Assembly (NCBI RefSeq): GCF_016907715.1
Contig: NZ_JAFBCM010000001.1
Span: 124,001 to 188,000 of the forward strand
Reading direction: 5' to 3'
Source: Tenggerimyces flavus
GTDB lineage: Bacteria > Actinomycetota > Actinomycetes > Propionibacteriales > Actinopolymorphaceae
DNA length: 64,000 bases
Shown here: positions 44,310 to 52,294 of the stretch, piece by piece
How positions within the stretch are numbered: the stretch's first letter is position 1
Layout: each line of letters begins with the position of its first letter
The notes under the pieces: generated by a model
The model's database searches: none
The model's input: the letters and a program-made list of their open reading frames with translations, nothing else
What the model was told of the DNA's origin: nothing
Program-made: the position numbers and the translations under genes

Positions 44310-44754
44310 TCAGTTCGACCTCGACGGGCACGTTCAGCGGCAACGAGGCCACGCCGATCGCGGCCCGGGCGTGGATGCCGGCGTCGCCGAACACGGCGGC
44401 CATCAGGTCCGAGGCGCCGTTGCCGACGATCGGCTGCTTGCCGAAGTCCGGCGTGCTCGCGACGAACACGGTCAGCTTGACGATCCGGACCACGCTCGAC
44501 AGGTCGCCGAGCTCGTTCTTGAGGGCCGCGATCAGGTTGATAGCGCACTGGCGCGCGCACTCGATCGCGAGGTCGATGTCGACGTCGGCGCCGACGATGC
44601 CGGTCGCGAGCACCTCGCCGTCCTTGAGCGGCACCTGGCCGCTGCAGTAGACGTAGTTGCCGGTGCGTACGGCCGGGATGTACGAGCCCTGCGGCTTCAC
44701 CGGCTCGGGAAGGGTGATGCCGAGCTCAGCCAGCTTGGCCTCGGGGATGCTCAC
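44293..44754 (-). CDS. RidA family protein
   Basis: 153 residues from GTG 44754, overlapping the stop of DUF4177 (GTGA). YVYCSGQVPLKDGEVLATGI and IVKLTVFVASTPDF are RidA/YjgF signatures, and the longer N-terminus (AKLAELGITLPEPVKPQGSY) is that of the Rv3678c subgroup. The family hydrolyses reactive enamine/imine intermediates, but the Arg of canonical RidA near the C-terminal GVASLPLNVPVEVE is replaced, so activity is uncertain. Confidence 0.88.
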   Translation of the reverse strand: MSIPEAKLAELGITLPEPVKPQGSYIPAVRTGNYVYCSGQVPLKDGEVLATGIVGADVDIDLAIECARQCAINLIAALKNELGDLSSVVRIVKLTVFVASTPDFGKQPIVGNGASDLMAAVFGDAGIHARAAIGVASLPLNVPVEVELIAEVS

Positions 44755-44909
44755 GCCTGCTTCTCCCGCTTCAGGTAGGCGACGACGTTCTCGGGGTTCG
44801 GGCCGGGGACGACCTGGACGAGCTCCCAGCCGTCCTCGCCCCAGTTGTCCAGGATCTGCTTGGTCGCGTGCACGAGCAGCGGCACGGTGGCGTACTCCCA
44901 CTTGGTCAT
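44751..44909 (-). CDS. DUF4177 small protein
   Basis: 52 residues, MTKWEYATVPLLVHATKQIL followed by DNWGEDGWELVQVVPG, a typical DUF4177 protein (compare Rv3678A). Cytosolic, function unknown. It begins the minus-strand run with RidA and Nudix and is divergent from the first ArsA gene. Confidence 0.88.
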   Translation of the reverse strand: MTKWEYATVPLLVHATKQILDNWGEDGWELVQVVPGPNPENVVAYLKREKQA

Positions 44910-44964
44910 GGCGGCGAGCCTAGCCATCCATGGACTTTCACCCGCAGCGGATACGCTCGCAAGG

Positions 44965-45969
44965 GTGAGCACAGGGCGGGAGAGCGACTGGGAGGGCGTA
45001 CGCCTGCACATCGTCTCCGGCAAGGGCGGGACGGGTAAGACCACGGTCGCGGCGTCGCTCGCGCTGGCGCTGGCCGCCGACGGGCACAAGGTGCTGCTCT
45101 GCGAGGTCGAGGGGCGGCAGGGACTGGCCCGGCTGTTCGACGTGCCGCAGCTGCCGTACCAGGAGAGTCGGCTCGCGACCGTACCCGACGGCGGCGAGGT
45201 GTACGGGCTGGCGATCGACGCCGAGGCCGCGCTGCTGGAGTACCTCGAGCTGTACTACCGGCTCGGCCGCGCGGGGCGGGCGCTGGAGAAGGTCGGTGCG
45301 ATCGACTTCGCGACGACGATCGCGCCGGGCGTACGGGACGTGCTGCTGACCGGCAAGGTGTACGAGGCCGTCGGCCGGCAGGGCAAGCCGCGGGCGCGGG
45401 ACCGGATCGTCTACGACGTGGTGGTTCTGGACGCGCCGCCGACGGGGCGGATCGCGCGGTTCCTGAACGTGAACGCCGGCGTCGCCGACATCGCCCGCGT
45501 CGGTCCGATCCGGCACCAGGCCGACTCGATCATGGCGCTGATGCGGTCGCCGCAGACTGCTGTGCACCTGGTCACGCTGCTCGAGGAGATGCCCGTCCAG
45601 GAGACGTCGGACGGGATCGCGGAGCTGCGCGAGGCGCGGATTCCGATCGGCTCGATCGTGGTCAACCTGGCCCGCCGTTCGCCGCTCGACCCAGCGGGCC
45701 TGCGCAAGGCCGCCTCGGGGAAGCTGTCGCGGGCTCAGCTGGTGGCGGCGCTGACCTCGTCTGGGCTGGCCTGCGACGCCGCGACCGTCGACGGGTTGCT
45801 GGCCGAGGCCGCGGAGCACGCGGTGCGGGTCGCGTTGGAGGACACCCAGCGCAAGCGGGTCGCGGAGCTGGGACGGCCGACGTACGAGCTCAGCCGGCTC
45901 ACCGACGGCGTGGACCTCGGCGGGCTGTACGAGCTGGCGGCGGAGCTGCGCGAGCAGGGGATGGCATGA
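44965..45969 (+). CDS. ArsA/GET3-type ATPase 1
   Basis: 334 residues from GTG 44965. P-loop HIVSGKGGTGKTTVAASLAL (deviant Walker A) and VVLDAPPTGRIARFLNV (switch II/A-loop). The protein lacks arsenite-binding cysteines, as in the Rv3679/Rv3680 pair, which in mycobacteria forms a complex affecting cell-surface integrity and stress survival. It overlaps the second ATPase gene by ATGA. Confidence 0.9.
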   Translation: MSTGRESDWEGVRLHIVSGKGGTGKTTVAASLALALAADGHKVLLCEVEGRQGLARLFDVPQLPYQESRLATVPDGGEVYGLAIDAEAALLEYLELYYRLGRAGRALEKVGAIDFATTIAPGVRDVLLTGKVYEAVGRQGKPRARDRIVYDVVVLDAPPTGRIARFLNVNAGVADIARVGPIRHQADSIMALMRSPQTAVHLVTLLEEMPVQETSDGIAELREARIPIGSIVVNLARRSPLDPAGLRKAASGKLSRAQLVAALTSSGLACDAATVDGLLAEAAEHAVRVALEDTQRKRVAELGRPTYELSRLTDGVDLGGLYELAAELREQGMA

Positions 45970-47087
45970 CGGACGCGCTGGCTGTGGACGTACTGCTGGG
46001 GAATCCCGACGTTCGGATCATCGTCTGCTGCGGCTCCGGCGGCGTCGGCAAGACGACGACCGCCGCGGCGCTGGGCGTCCGGGCGGCCGCGCAGGGGCGG
46101 CGGGTGGTCGTGCTGACCATCGACCCGGCGCGGCGGCTGGCCCAGGCGATGGGGCTGCCGGAGCTCGACAACGTGCCGCGGCGGGTGGCCGACGTGGGCG
46201 CTGACGGCGGGTCGCTGGACGCGATGATGCTGGACATGAAGCGCACGTTCGACGACGTCGTGATCGCGGCGGCGTCGCCGGACAAGGCGAAGCAGATCCT
46301 GGAGAACCCGTTCTACGCCGCGCTGTCGTCGTCGTTCGCGGGGACGCAGGAGTACATGGCGATGGAGAAGCTGGGGCAGCTGCACGCCGAGGCGGAGAAG
46401 ACGGGTTCGTACGACCTGATCGTGGTCGATACGCCGCCTTCGCGATCTGCTCTGGACTTCTTGGACGCGCCGAAGCGGCTGTCCTCGTTCCTGGACGGGC
46501 GGCTGATCCGCTTCCTGGCGGCGCCGGCGCGGGGGCCGTTGAAGCTGCTGTCGTCGGGGATGGGGTTCGTGACCTCGGCGCTGACCAAGGTGCTGGGCGC
46601 GCAGGTGCTGACGGATGTGCAGACGTTCATGTCGGCGCTGGACACGACGTTCGGTGGGTTCCGGGAACGGGCTGAGCGGACGTATCGGCTGCTGCAGGAG
46701 TCGCGCACGGCGTTCCTGGTCGTGGCGGCGCCGGAGCCGGACGCGCTGCGCGAGGCGTCGTTCTTCGTCGACCGGCTGCGGCGCGACGCGATGCCGCTGG
46801 CCGGGCTGGTGCTGAACCGGGTCGCACTGCCGTTGGCCCCGGCGCTCTCAGCCGAGCGGTCGTTGTCGGCGGCGGAGTCTCTGGAGGAGTCGGGCCAGCA
46901 CCCGGAGGCCGCGGCAGTGCTGCGGCTGCACGGCGAACGGATGCGCCTGGCCGCGCGGGAGCACCGCCTGGCCGACCGCTTCGCCTCCGCCCACCCCGGC
47001 GTCCCCGTGGCCCGAGTGCCGGCGCTGCCGTCGGACGTGCACGACCTGGCCGGCCTGCGCGACATCGGCGACCGCCTCGCCAGCTGA
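45966..47087 (+). CDS. ArsA/GET3-type ATPase 2
   Basis: 373 residues. P-loop IIVCCGSGGVGKTTTAAALG, then LTIDPARRLAQAMGL and LIVVDTPPSRSALDFLDAPK. Longer insertion (about 85-140) than the first ATPase. Partner of the upstream gene (Rv3680-like). Ends before the palindromic repeat copy 2. Confidence 0.9.
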   Translation: MTDALAVDVLLGNPDVRIIVCCGSGGVGKTTTAAALGVRAAAQGRRVVVLTIDPARRLAQAMGLPELDNVPRRVADVGADGGSLDAMMLDMKRTFDDVVIAAASPDKAKQILENPFYAALSSSFAGTQEYMAMEKLGQLHAEAEKTGSYDLIVVDTPPSRSALDFLDAPKRLSSFLDGRLIRFLAAPARGPLKLLSSGMGFVTSALTKVLGAQVLTDVQTFMSALDTTFGGFRERAERTYRLLQESRTAFLVVAAPEPDALREASFFVDRLRRDAMPLAGLVLNRVALPLAPALSAERSLSAAESLEESGQHPEAAAVLRLHGERMRLAAREHRLADRFASAHPGVPVARVPALPSDVHDLAGLRDIGDRLAS

Positions 47088-47110
47088 CCGTGCCGGCGAC
47101 CCGCGCGACG

Positions 47111-47190
47111 GCAAATGATCATGTTTACATGATCATTTGCCGCTCTACGTGGGGTACACGCCGCGTAACGCACCCACTCGCCAGGTAAAG
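47111..47190. repeat. interspersed palindromic element, copy 2
   Basis: 30-bp palindrome (47111-47140; arms GCAAATGATCATGT / ACATGATCATTTGC, centre TT) followed by a segment matching copy 1 at 24174: GCCGCTCTACGTGGGG ... CCAGGTAAAGCGGC. The latter has outer arms GCCGCTCTAC / GTAAAGCGGC forming a second hairpin of about 55 bases. Lies between the ArsA gene and whiB. Confidence 0.75.
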
Positions 47191-47218
47191 CGGCATCGCA
47201 CAAGCCCGGACAGCAATA

Positions 47219-47294
47219 AGCGCCTGGACCGCGGTCCCGTTCCTGAGCGACTCCCCTCCGGTCGCCGCCAAAACCGGACCGCCGTCCAGGCGCT
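47219..47294. repeat. nested inverted repeats downstream of whiB
   Basis: Outer arms AGCGCCTGGAC (47219-47229) and GTCCAGGCGCT (47284-47294), enclosing the palindrome GGACCGCGGTCC (47226-47237). May end transcription of the ArsA operon. Confidence 0.55.
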
Positions 47295-47333
47295 CACGCC
47301 GGACAACCACCCACCCGAACCCGGACAGTCGAA

Positions 47334-47355
47334 GGGGACGGCCGAAGCCGTCCCC
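47334..47355. terminator. hairpin after whiB
   Basis: GGGGACGGC-CGAA-GCCGTCCCC, nine-base perfect stem with four-base loop, 42 bp beyond the whiB stop on the minus strand. Likely terminator. Confidence 0.6.
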
Positions 47356-47396
47356 CACGAATCACCCCTGATCCGTCTGTGCTCCGGGTCCTGGAA

Positions 47397-47720
47397 CTAC
47401 CCGGCGTCCGCTACTCGCAGCCGTACCACGACTGCGGGGTCCTGCTCTTCGTACTCGTTCCGGGCGGTCTCCAAGAGCTCCCGCCAGGAAGTGACCGTCG
47501 GTCGGCGACGCAGGATCGCGCGCCGTTCCCGTTCGGTCATCCCACCCCAGACGCCCCACTCCATCCGGTTGTCCAAAGCCTCCGCAAGGCACTCGGTCCG
47601 CACCGGGCACCCCATGCATACGGTCTTGGCGTCGTGCTGCGCCGCCCCTTGGACGAACAACCGGTCGGGTTCACCCGCGGTGCACGCGGCCTGACGCACC
47701 CACTCGGCGTTCCATGTCAT
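47397..47720 (-). CDS. wblA: WhiB family iron-sulfur regulator, WhiB4/WblA type
   Basis: 107 residues. Four cluster ligands Cys13, Cys35, Cys38, Cys44 (TVCMGCPVRTECLAEAL), the GVWGG turn (56-60) and a basic C-terminal stretch (RERRAILRRRP). Location between the ArsA pair and a class A PBP is that of whiB4 in mycobacteria (Rv3681c) and, as I recall, wblA in Streptomyces, which represses differentiation and antibiotic genes and responds to oxidants. Divergent from ponA2. GGGAGG lies about 10 bases ahead of ATG 47720. Confidence 0.93.
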   Translation of the reverse strand: MTWNAEWVRQAACTAGEPDRLFVQGAAQHDAKTVCMGCPVRTECLAEALDNRMEWGVWGGMTERERRAILRRRPTVTSWRELLETARNEYEEQDPAVVVRLRVADAG

Positions 47721-47956
47721 TCTCTGTAGTCCCTCCCCTGACTGAGGTCACAGTAAGTAACCTCCCGCACAAGACGATCCCCCAACCGTCAAGGAGCACG
47801 CTAGAGGTCACCGCGCCCGTGCAACACCCCCAATCTGGCCAGTATCGAGATGACCCGGACGGACTACTAATCGTGACTTCACCTGGTCCAGACTCGGTCC
47901 GGACCCGAACACGGTGCGAAGCGGTGACCGTCCGATACCAGTTACTCTTACCTTCC

Positions 47957-50356
47957 ATGGGTCTGTCTGCCTCCAGTCGACCTCGCGCGCGTCGCGAGGG
48001 TGGCTTCGTCACCCAGCTGTTCATGTTCCTCGTGGTGAGCACGCTCGCGGGCGTCCTCGTCGCCGGTCTGGTGATCCCGCTCGCGGGCGCCGTCGGCGTG
48101 ACCACGCGGATGACCATCGACAGCTTCGAGAGCCTGCCGAGCGTCCTGCCCGAGCCGCCATTGCCGGAGTCGAGCACGATGTACGACGGCAGCGGCCGGA
48201 GGATGGCGACCTTCTACGACGAGAACCGCAGGAACGTCCCCCTCTCGCAGATCTCCAAGAACATGCGGAAGGCGATCGTCGCGATCGAGGACGCCCGGTT
48301 CTACGAGCACGGGCCGCTCGACCTCCGCGGCACGATGCGCGCGCTCGTCCGCAACCAGCAGGCGGGCGGCTCGATCCAGCAGGGTGGTTCGTCGATCACC
48401 CAGCAGTACGTGAAGCTGGTGCTGTTCGAGGCGGCGGACACCAAGGAGAAGCGCGCGGCGGCGATCGACGACACGTACGAGCGCAAGCTGCAGGAGCTCA
48501 GGTTCGCTGTCGGCCTGGAGGAGAAGTACAGCAAGGACCAGATCCTGGAGAAGTACCTCAACATCGTGTACTTCGGCGACAACGTCTACGGAGTCGAAGC
48601 GGCGGCGAAGCACTTCTTCAGCACCAAGGCGGCCAACCTCACGCTGACCCAGGCGGCCATGCTCGCGGCCCTCGTGCGTGACCCGAACGGACTAGAGCCG
48701 TTCAAGGACTTCGAGCCGGTGAAGTCGCGCCGCAACCTGGTGATGTCCCGGATGCACGATCTGGGCATGATCGACGCCTCGACCTACACCAAGTACTCCA
48801 AGGCCGGCTCGGGGCTGAAGAAGTCCGAGACCAAGCGCGGCTGCTTCAACTCGAACTACCCGTTCTTCTGTGACTACGCGCTCGAGGTGCTGCTGAACGA
48901 GCCGGCGCTGGGTCGGACCCGCGCCGAGCGCGAGCGGTTCATCTACGAGGGCGGCATCCAGATCTTCACCACGATCAACCGGGAGACGCAACGCGCGGCG
49001 GAGGCCTCGATCCGCAAGGACGTCAACCCCACCGACTCGGTCTACTCCGCGGTCGCGCTCGTGCAGCCCGGCACCGGGCACATCAAGGGCATCGCCCAGT
49101 CTCGCCCGTACGGCGAGGGCAAGGGCAAGACCTACGTCAACTACAACGTCCCGCAGAAGTACAACGGCGGCATCGGCGTGCAGCCGGGTTCAACGTTCAA
49201 GACGTTCGTCATGGCGGCCGCGATCAAGCAGGGGATCCCGCTGAGCGTGTCGCTGCCTACACCTTCGTCGATGCACTTCGGCCGGAAGGACAAGATCCCG
49301 ACCTGCACCAAGCCCTGGTCGACCGACGACTGGAACCCGAGCAACTCAAGCGGCGGGAAGCTCCAGCAGGCGGACATGATGACCGCCGCCGCCCAGTCCA
49401 TCAACACGTTCTTCGTCAACCTCGAGCGCCGCACTGGCCTCTGCGAGCCCGCGACGCTTGCCAGGAACATGGGCATCGAGCGCGGCGACGGCAAGAAGCT
49501 GCATGAGGTCGGCGCGTTCACCCTCGGTGTCAACGAGGTCACCCCGCTGTCGATGGCCGAGGCGTACGCGACCCTTGCCGCGCGGGGGAAGCACTGCGAC
49601 GCGATCGCGGTCACCAAGGTGCTCGACCGCAAGGGCAACCGGGTCGAGATCCCGGGCGCGAACTGCAAGCAGGTCATGCCGCAGAACGTCGCCGACGGCG
49701 TCAACTACGCCTTGCGCGGAGTCGTCGACGGCGACAACCCGAGCCGGTCCGGCAAGAAGATGAGCATGGCCAAGGACGGCATCCAGGTCGCCGGCAAGAC
49801 CGGTACGAACGACGACAGGACCGCGGTGTCGTTCGCCGGCTACACCACGAACATGGCGGCGTACGCGGTCGTGCAGGACGCGCACCCTCGGATCAGGACC
49901 TTGATGGGCCAGCGCATCGGCGGCGACACGCGCACCGGCGACGAGGTCTGGGGTGGCGCGCTCGCGGGTCCGATCTGGCTCGGGGCGATGAAGGGTGCGC
50001 TGCAGGGCAAGAAGGCCGCTCCGTTCGTCGACCCGAACAAGAAGACGCTCGAGGGCATCAAGATCCGCGTGCCGACGGTCCTCGGCTATGGCCCGAGCAA
50101 GGCCAAGCGGATGCTCGAGAAGGCCGGGTTCGCCGTGATCATGGGCGACGACGTGTTCTCCAACCGCGAGGTCGGCACGGTCGGCGCGCAGACGCCCGAG
50201 GGCGGCAGCCGGTTCGGGCGCGGCAGCACGGTCACGCTCCACCTGTCCAAGGGTCCGAGCCCGGCGCCGCCGCCGCTTCCGCCAGGCCCGGGGCCGGGCG
50301 ATCCGTTCCCGCCGAAGCCGCCGTTCCCGCCAGGCCCCGGCGGACCGCGCCGGTGA
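47957..50356 (+). CDS. ponA2: class A penicillin-binding protein with PASTA domain
   Basis: 799 residues from ATG 47957. Short cytosolic tail, one membrane helix (about 18-45), glycosyltransferase domain with Glu111 (AIEDARFYEHGP) and GGSSITQQYVKL, transpeptidase domain with Ser412/Lys415 (GSTFKT), Ser481-x-Asn (AQSINT) and Lys614 (KTGTN), a PASTA domain (about 690-755) and a Pro-rich tail. Polymerises and cross-links peptidoglycan. Orthologue position of Rv3682. The frame open upstream to 47714 is likely leader. Confidence 0.95.
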   Translation: MGLSASSRPRARREGGFVTQLFMFLVVSTLAGVLVAGLVIPLAGAVGVTTRMTIDSFESLPSVLPEPPLPESSTMYDGSGRRMATFYDENRRNVPLSQISKNMRKAIVAIEDARFYEHGPLDLRGTMRALVRNQQAGGSIQQGGSSITQQYVKLVLFEAADTKEKRAAAIDDTYERKLQELRFAVGLEEKYSKDQILEKYLNIVYFGDNVYGVEAAAKHFFSTKAANLTLTQAAMLAALVRDPNGLEPFKDFEPVKSRRNLVMSRMHDLGMIDASTYTKYSKAGSGLKKSETKRGCFNSNYPFFCDYALEVLLNEPALGRTRAERERFIYEGGIQIFTTINRETQRAAEASIRKDVNPTDSVYSAVALVQPGTGHIKGIAQSRPYGEGKGKTYVNYNVPQKYNGGIGVQPGSTFKTFVMAAAIKQGIPLSVSLPTPSSMHFGRKDKIPTCTKPWSTDDWNPSNSSGGKLQQADMMTAAAQSINTFFVNLERRTGLCEPATLARNMGIERGDGKKLHEVGAFTLGVNEVTPLSMAEAYATLAARGKHCDAIAVTKVLDRKGNRVEIPGANCKQVMPQNVADGVNYALRGVVDGDNPSRSGKKMSMAKDGIQVAGKTGTNDDRTAVSFAGYTTNMAAYAVVQDAHPRIRTLMGQRIGGDTRTGDEVWGGALAGPIWLGAMKGALQGKKAAPFVDPNKKTLEGIKIRVPTVLGYGPSKAKRMLEKAGFAVIMGDDVFSNREVGTVGAQTPEGGSRFGRGSTVTLHLSKGPSPAPPPLPPGPGPGDPFPPKPPFPPGPGGPRR

Positions 50357-50359
50357 TCG

Positions 50360-51517
50360 ATGGTCTCGGTTGACCTGCTGGATGTCGCGTCGCTCCTCAC
50401 CGACGAGGAACGCGACATCCAGCGGACGGTGCGCTCGTTCCTCGCCGATCGGGTGGCGCCGCACGTACCTGGGTGGTACGAGGCCGGCACGTTCCCGACC
50501 GAGCTGGTGCCGGAGCTGGGCAAGCTCGGACTGCTCGGGATGCACCTGACCGGGTACGGGTGCGCTGGCACGAACGCGACGAGCTATGGCCTTGCCTGCT
50601 TGGAGCTCGAGGCGGTCGACAGCGGGCTGCGCTCGTTCGTGTCGGTGCAGGGATCGCTGGCGATGTTCGCGTTGTGGCGGTACGGGTCGGAGGAGCAGAA
50701 GTCCCGCTGGCTGCCGCTGATGGCCGCGGGCGAGGCGGTCGGCTGCTTCGGGCTGACCGAGCCGGACCACGGGTCGGACCCGTCCGGGATGCGCACCGTG
50801 GCACGGCGTACGTCGTCCGGCTGGGTGCTGTCGGGCTCGAAGATGTGGATCACGAACGGCGGCCTCGCGTCCGTCGCGATCGTCTGGGCCCGGACCGAGG
50901 ACGGCGTGCGCGGCTTCGTCGTACCGCGCGAGACGCCCGGCTTCTCGACCCGCGACATCCACGGCAAGCTCTCGCTGCGGGCCTCGGTGACGTCGGAGCT
51001 GGTCTTCGAGGACTGCGAACTCCCGCTGTCCGCCCAGCTGCCGTCCGCGTCAGGCCTCCGCGCGCCCCTGTCGTGCCTGTCGGAAGCGCGCTTCGGCATC
51101 ATCTTCGGTGCGTTGGGTGCGGCTCGCACGTGTCTCGAGACGGCTTTGGAGTACGCGAAGACCCGGGAACAGTTCGGCAAGCCGATCGCGGGCTTCCAGC
51201 TGACGCAGCAGAAGCTGGTCGACATGGCCGTGGCGTACAACAAGGGCCTGCTGCTCGCCGTCCACCTCGGCCGGCTGAAGGACGCCGGCAAGCTCCAGCC
51301 GGAGCAGGTGAGCTTCGGCAAACTCGACAACGTCCGCGTCGCCCTGGCCATCGCCCGCGAAGCCCGAACGATCCTCGGCGCCAACGGCGTGACCCTGGAG
51401 TACCCCGTGCTTCGGCACGCCAACAACCTCGAGTCCGTGCTGACGTACGAGGGAACGAGCGAGATCCACACCCTCGTCCTCGGCGAAAAGCTCACCGGCC
51501 TCCCCGCCTACCGGTGA
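50360..51517 (+). CDS. acyl-CoA dehydrogenase, glutaryl-CoA dehydrogenase-like
   Basis: 385 residues. CFGLTEPDHGSDPSGMRTVA, WITNGGLASVAIVWART and AKTREQFGKPIAGFQLTQQK are acyl-CoA dehydrogenase motifs; the C-terminal TYEGTSEIHTLVLGEKLTG contains the catalytic Glu as in glutaryl-CoA dehydrogenases. FAD enzyme; substrate by similarity only. It starts three bases after ponA2, probably cotranscribed. Confidence 0.88.
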   Translation: MVSVDLLDVASLLTDEERDIQRTVRSFLADRVAPHVPGWYEAGTFPTELVPELGKLGLLGMHLTGYGCAGTNATSYGLACLELEAVDSGLRSFVSVQGSLAMFALWRYGSEEQKSRWLPLMAAGEAVGCFGLTEPDHGSDPSGMRTVARRTSSGWVLSGSKMWITNGGLASVAIVWARTEDGVRGFVVPRETPGFSTRDIHGKLSLRASVTSELVFEDCELPLSAQLPSASGLRAPLSCLSEARFGIIFGALGAARTCLETALEYAKTREQFGKPIAGFQLTQQKLVDMAVAYNKGLLLAVHLGRLKDAGKLQPEQVSFGKLDNVRVALAIAREARTILGANGVTLEYPVLRHANNLESVLTYEGTSEIHTLVLGEKLTGLPAYR

Positions 51518-51647
51518 CCCTTCGACCGCTCGCAGCCCTGTGCGCCGGTCTCGTGCTTGTCTCGGGCCGCGCACACCTGCCAAGGTCGAGCAGATCCCCT
51601 GCCCGGCGAATGTCTCTCCCCGAGGCGACGTCGAGGTGGACCTCTAG
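51514..51647 (+). pseudogene. possible frameshifted small lipoprotein gene
   Basis: GTG 51514 overlaps the dehydrogenase stop (GTGA) and reads RPLAALCAGLVLVSGR, a signal-peptide-like segment where a lipobox Cys would be expected at the last residue (CGC instead of TGC). About 51571 the sensible frame shifts and continues TPAKVEQIPCPANVSPRGDV to a TAG at 51645-51647. That stop overlaps the opposite small gene exactly as CTAG, a pattern seen at other convergent pairs here. Total length is not a multiple of three, so a single indel or a sequencing error is implied. Confidence 0.35.
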
Positions 51648-51772
51648 CCCCGGTTGTCCACCCACGTCGGTGGCGTCAGCGCGTCGAAGGCCCACAGGCC
51701 CGCCGGGATCAGCACGATGAGGGCGGCGAGGAGGCCGAGGGCGACCGGGTAGCGGCGGAGCGGCGGCACCAC
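51644..51772 (-). CDS. 42-residue single-helix membrane protein
   Basis: GTG 51772 (or 51769) preceded by a G-rich stretch: PPLRRYPVALGLLAALIVLI then PAGLWAFDALTPPTWVDNRG. One hydrophobic helix (about 9-28) with a basic N-side and a short outer tail. 22 bases downstream of the yqeY gene on the same strand, so likely cotranscribed. No family recognised; many actinobacteria have such small proteins that annotation skips. Confidence 0.55.
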   Translation of the reverse strand: MVPPLRRYPVALGLLAALIVLIPAGLWAFDALTPPTWVDNRG

Positions 51773-51794
51773 GCCCCCCCGAAGTGAGAACGAG

Positions 51795-52247
51795 CTAGCT
51801 CAGCTCGGCCCGTACCAAAGCGGCGACGCGGCCGCCGTCGGCGCGGCCCTTCACCTGGGGTTGGACGAGCTTCATGACCTTGCCCATGTCCCGTTGCGAC
51901 TCCGCGCCCGTCTCTGCCACCGCGGCCTTCACGATCGCGGCGATCTCCTCGTCCGACAGCTGCGACGGCAGGTAACGAGCGAGAACCTCAGCCTCGGCCA
52001 GCTCCTTGGCAGCCAGCTCCGTACGGCCCGCGCCCTTGAACGCCTCGGCTGACTCGCGGCGCTTCTTCGCTTCCTTCGTCAGGATGTCCAAGACCTCGGC
52101 GTCGCTGAGCTCGCGCGCCGCCTCCCCCGCGACCTCGGCCACGTTCACCGCGGTCAGCGTCATCCGCAGGACGGACTTCACCAGCTCGTCGCGCGCCTTC
52201 ATCGCCGCGGTCATGTCGGCCCGGAGACGCTCCTTCAGCTCTGCCAT
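51795..52247 (-). CDS. GatB/YqeY domain protein
   Basis: 150 residues, MAELKERLRADMTAAMKARD, EAEVLARYLPSQLSDEEIAA and MGKVMKLVQPQVKGRADGGR are the YqeY helical domain related to the tail of GatB, which binds tRNA in amidotransferases. Stand-alone function not known. Divergent from the metallophosphoesterase. Confidence 0.92.
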   Translation of the reverse strand: MAELKERLRADMTAAMKARDELVKSVLRMTLTAVNVAEVAGEAARELSDAEVLDILTKEAKKRRESAEAFKGAGRTELAAKELAEAEVLARYLPSQLSDEEIAAIVKAAVAETGAESQRDMGKVMKLVQPQVKGRADGGRVAALVRAELS

Positions 52248-52294
52248 GCCCTCAATTCTCCCTTATCCCGAACCGTGTGGCAGCCTTGGCTGCT

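Noticed and set aside
44965-47087. Arsenic efflux ATPases
   Set aside because: No arsB/arsC partner and no arsenite-binding cysteines; position matches the Rv3679-Rv3680 envelope-related pair.
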